Source of the DNA: Capilliphycus robustus
Lineage (GTDB): Bacteria; Cyanobacteriota; Cyanobacteriia; Cyanobacteriales; Microcoleaceae
DNA: 64,000 bases
NCBI RefSeq assembly: GCF_034932365.1
Contig: NZ_JAYGHR010000005.1
Location: forward strand, 99,328 to 163,327
Direction: 5' to 3'
Each line of letters begins with the position of its first letter. Positions within the stretch are counted from its first letter, which is position 1. Below, one piece after another: positions 63,884 through 64,000 of the stretch. The notes under the pieces are model-generated. The model did not search any database. It worked only from the letters and a program-made list of their open reading frames with translations, and was not told the origin of the DNA. The translations under genes were made by a program, and so were the position numbers.

Positions 63884-63955
63884 CCGACGGGAAGTCCCCC
63901 ACCATAGCTGTACTCAGCTTGGTGGTGGGATGAAAGTCGGGGAAAACGGAGGGAC
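63884..63955 (+). other. multi-stem hairpin, possible mobile-element end or structured RNA
   Basis: Nested stems: CCGAC (63884-63888) with GTCGG (63936-63940), CCCACCA (63898-63904) with TGGTGGG (63923-63929), and AGCTG-TACT-CAGCT (63906-63919). The regularity suggests a functional cruciform or RNA, for instance an end of an IS200/IS605 element continuing past the window. The window ends 45 bases later, so it cannot be resolved. Confidence 0.5.
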
Positions 63956-64000
63956 GTAGTTTTCCAAATCTTCCGATATCGTTACTGTTTTATGTATAAT

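Overview
The window looks like chromosomal DNA of a filamentous cyanobacterium, probably of the Oscillatoriales type (inference from content, not from any search). The evidence is photosystem I PsaK, two high-light-inducible (HLIP) chlorophyll a/b-binding (CAB) miniproteins, a ferrochelatase with a C-terminal CAB segment, an NADPH-thioredoxin reductase/thioredoxin fusion (NTRC), a CruP-type flavoprotein, a group 1 sigma factor with cyanobacterial features, a HetZ-related protein and many HIP1 octamers (GCGATCGC). No rRNA, tRNA or CRISPR array was recognised.

Layout. 0-9.4 kb: a very large hybrid sensor/adenylate cyclase, a GNAT acetyltransferase, larB, a family 5 solute-binding lipoprotein, ispF, an HLIP and a response regulator. 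9.4-21.7 kb: housekeeping and photosynthesis genes (ChaN-like, Glu/Leu dehydrogenase, DUF4126, hemH, a methyltransferase, psaK, cruP, an ABC ATPase with insertions, a type IIA topoisomerase A subunit). 22.3-29.5 kb: a signalling block (response regulator, TPR protein overlapping a REC-kinase, PEP-CTERM protein, CHASE-kinase-REC-PP2C protein). 29.7-31.7 kb: a complete-looking IS200/IS605 element with divergent tnpA and tnpB. 31.9-44.6 kb: HetZ-related protein, WecG-type transferase with a duplicated C-terminal module, NTRC, methyltransferase, GH25 lysozyme, Na+/H+ antiporter, second HLIP, sigA and an ABC permease. 44.8-56.3 kb: accessory DNA with a pilin-like gene split by a tnpB element, a Coq4-like gene, an IS701-like element and a miniature relative of it, a STAND NTPase, small orphan genes, a TPR-Pmp3 fusion, a membrane-anchored GUN4 protein, a VapBC-type pair, a PIN remnant and a MazF remnant. 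56.3-63.1 kb: one giant DUF4347/cadherin-like/RTX surface or secreted protein. The right edge carries an elaborate hairpin that may be the end of another mobile element.

Relations between genes. HLIPs, ferrochelatase-CAB, PsaK, GUN4 and NTRC all bear on tetrapyrrole and light acclimation, but they are dispersed and not in one operon. The clearest structural novelty is at the level of repeats. A small element of 105 or 112 bp occurs twice with inverted GCGTAGCGCTATA termini and the same backbone, but with 4 or 5 copies of a completely different heptamer. A heptad-array repeat family supplies the last codons and stop of two unrelated genes. A 166-bp segment of a PIN toxin gene is duplicated between HIP1 octamers. 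A 36-bp perfect repeat spans a stop codon in one copy. All functional calls come from reading motifs by eye; no database search was possible.
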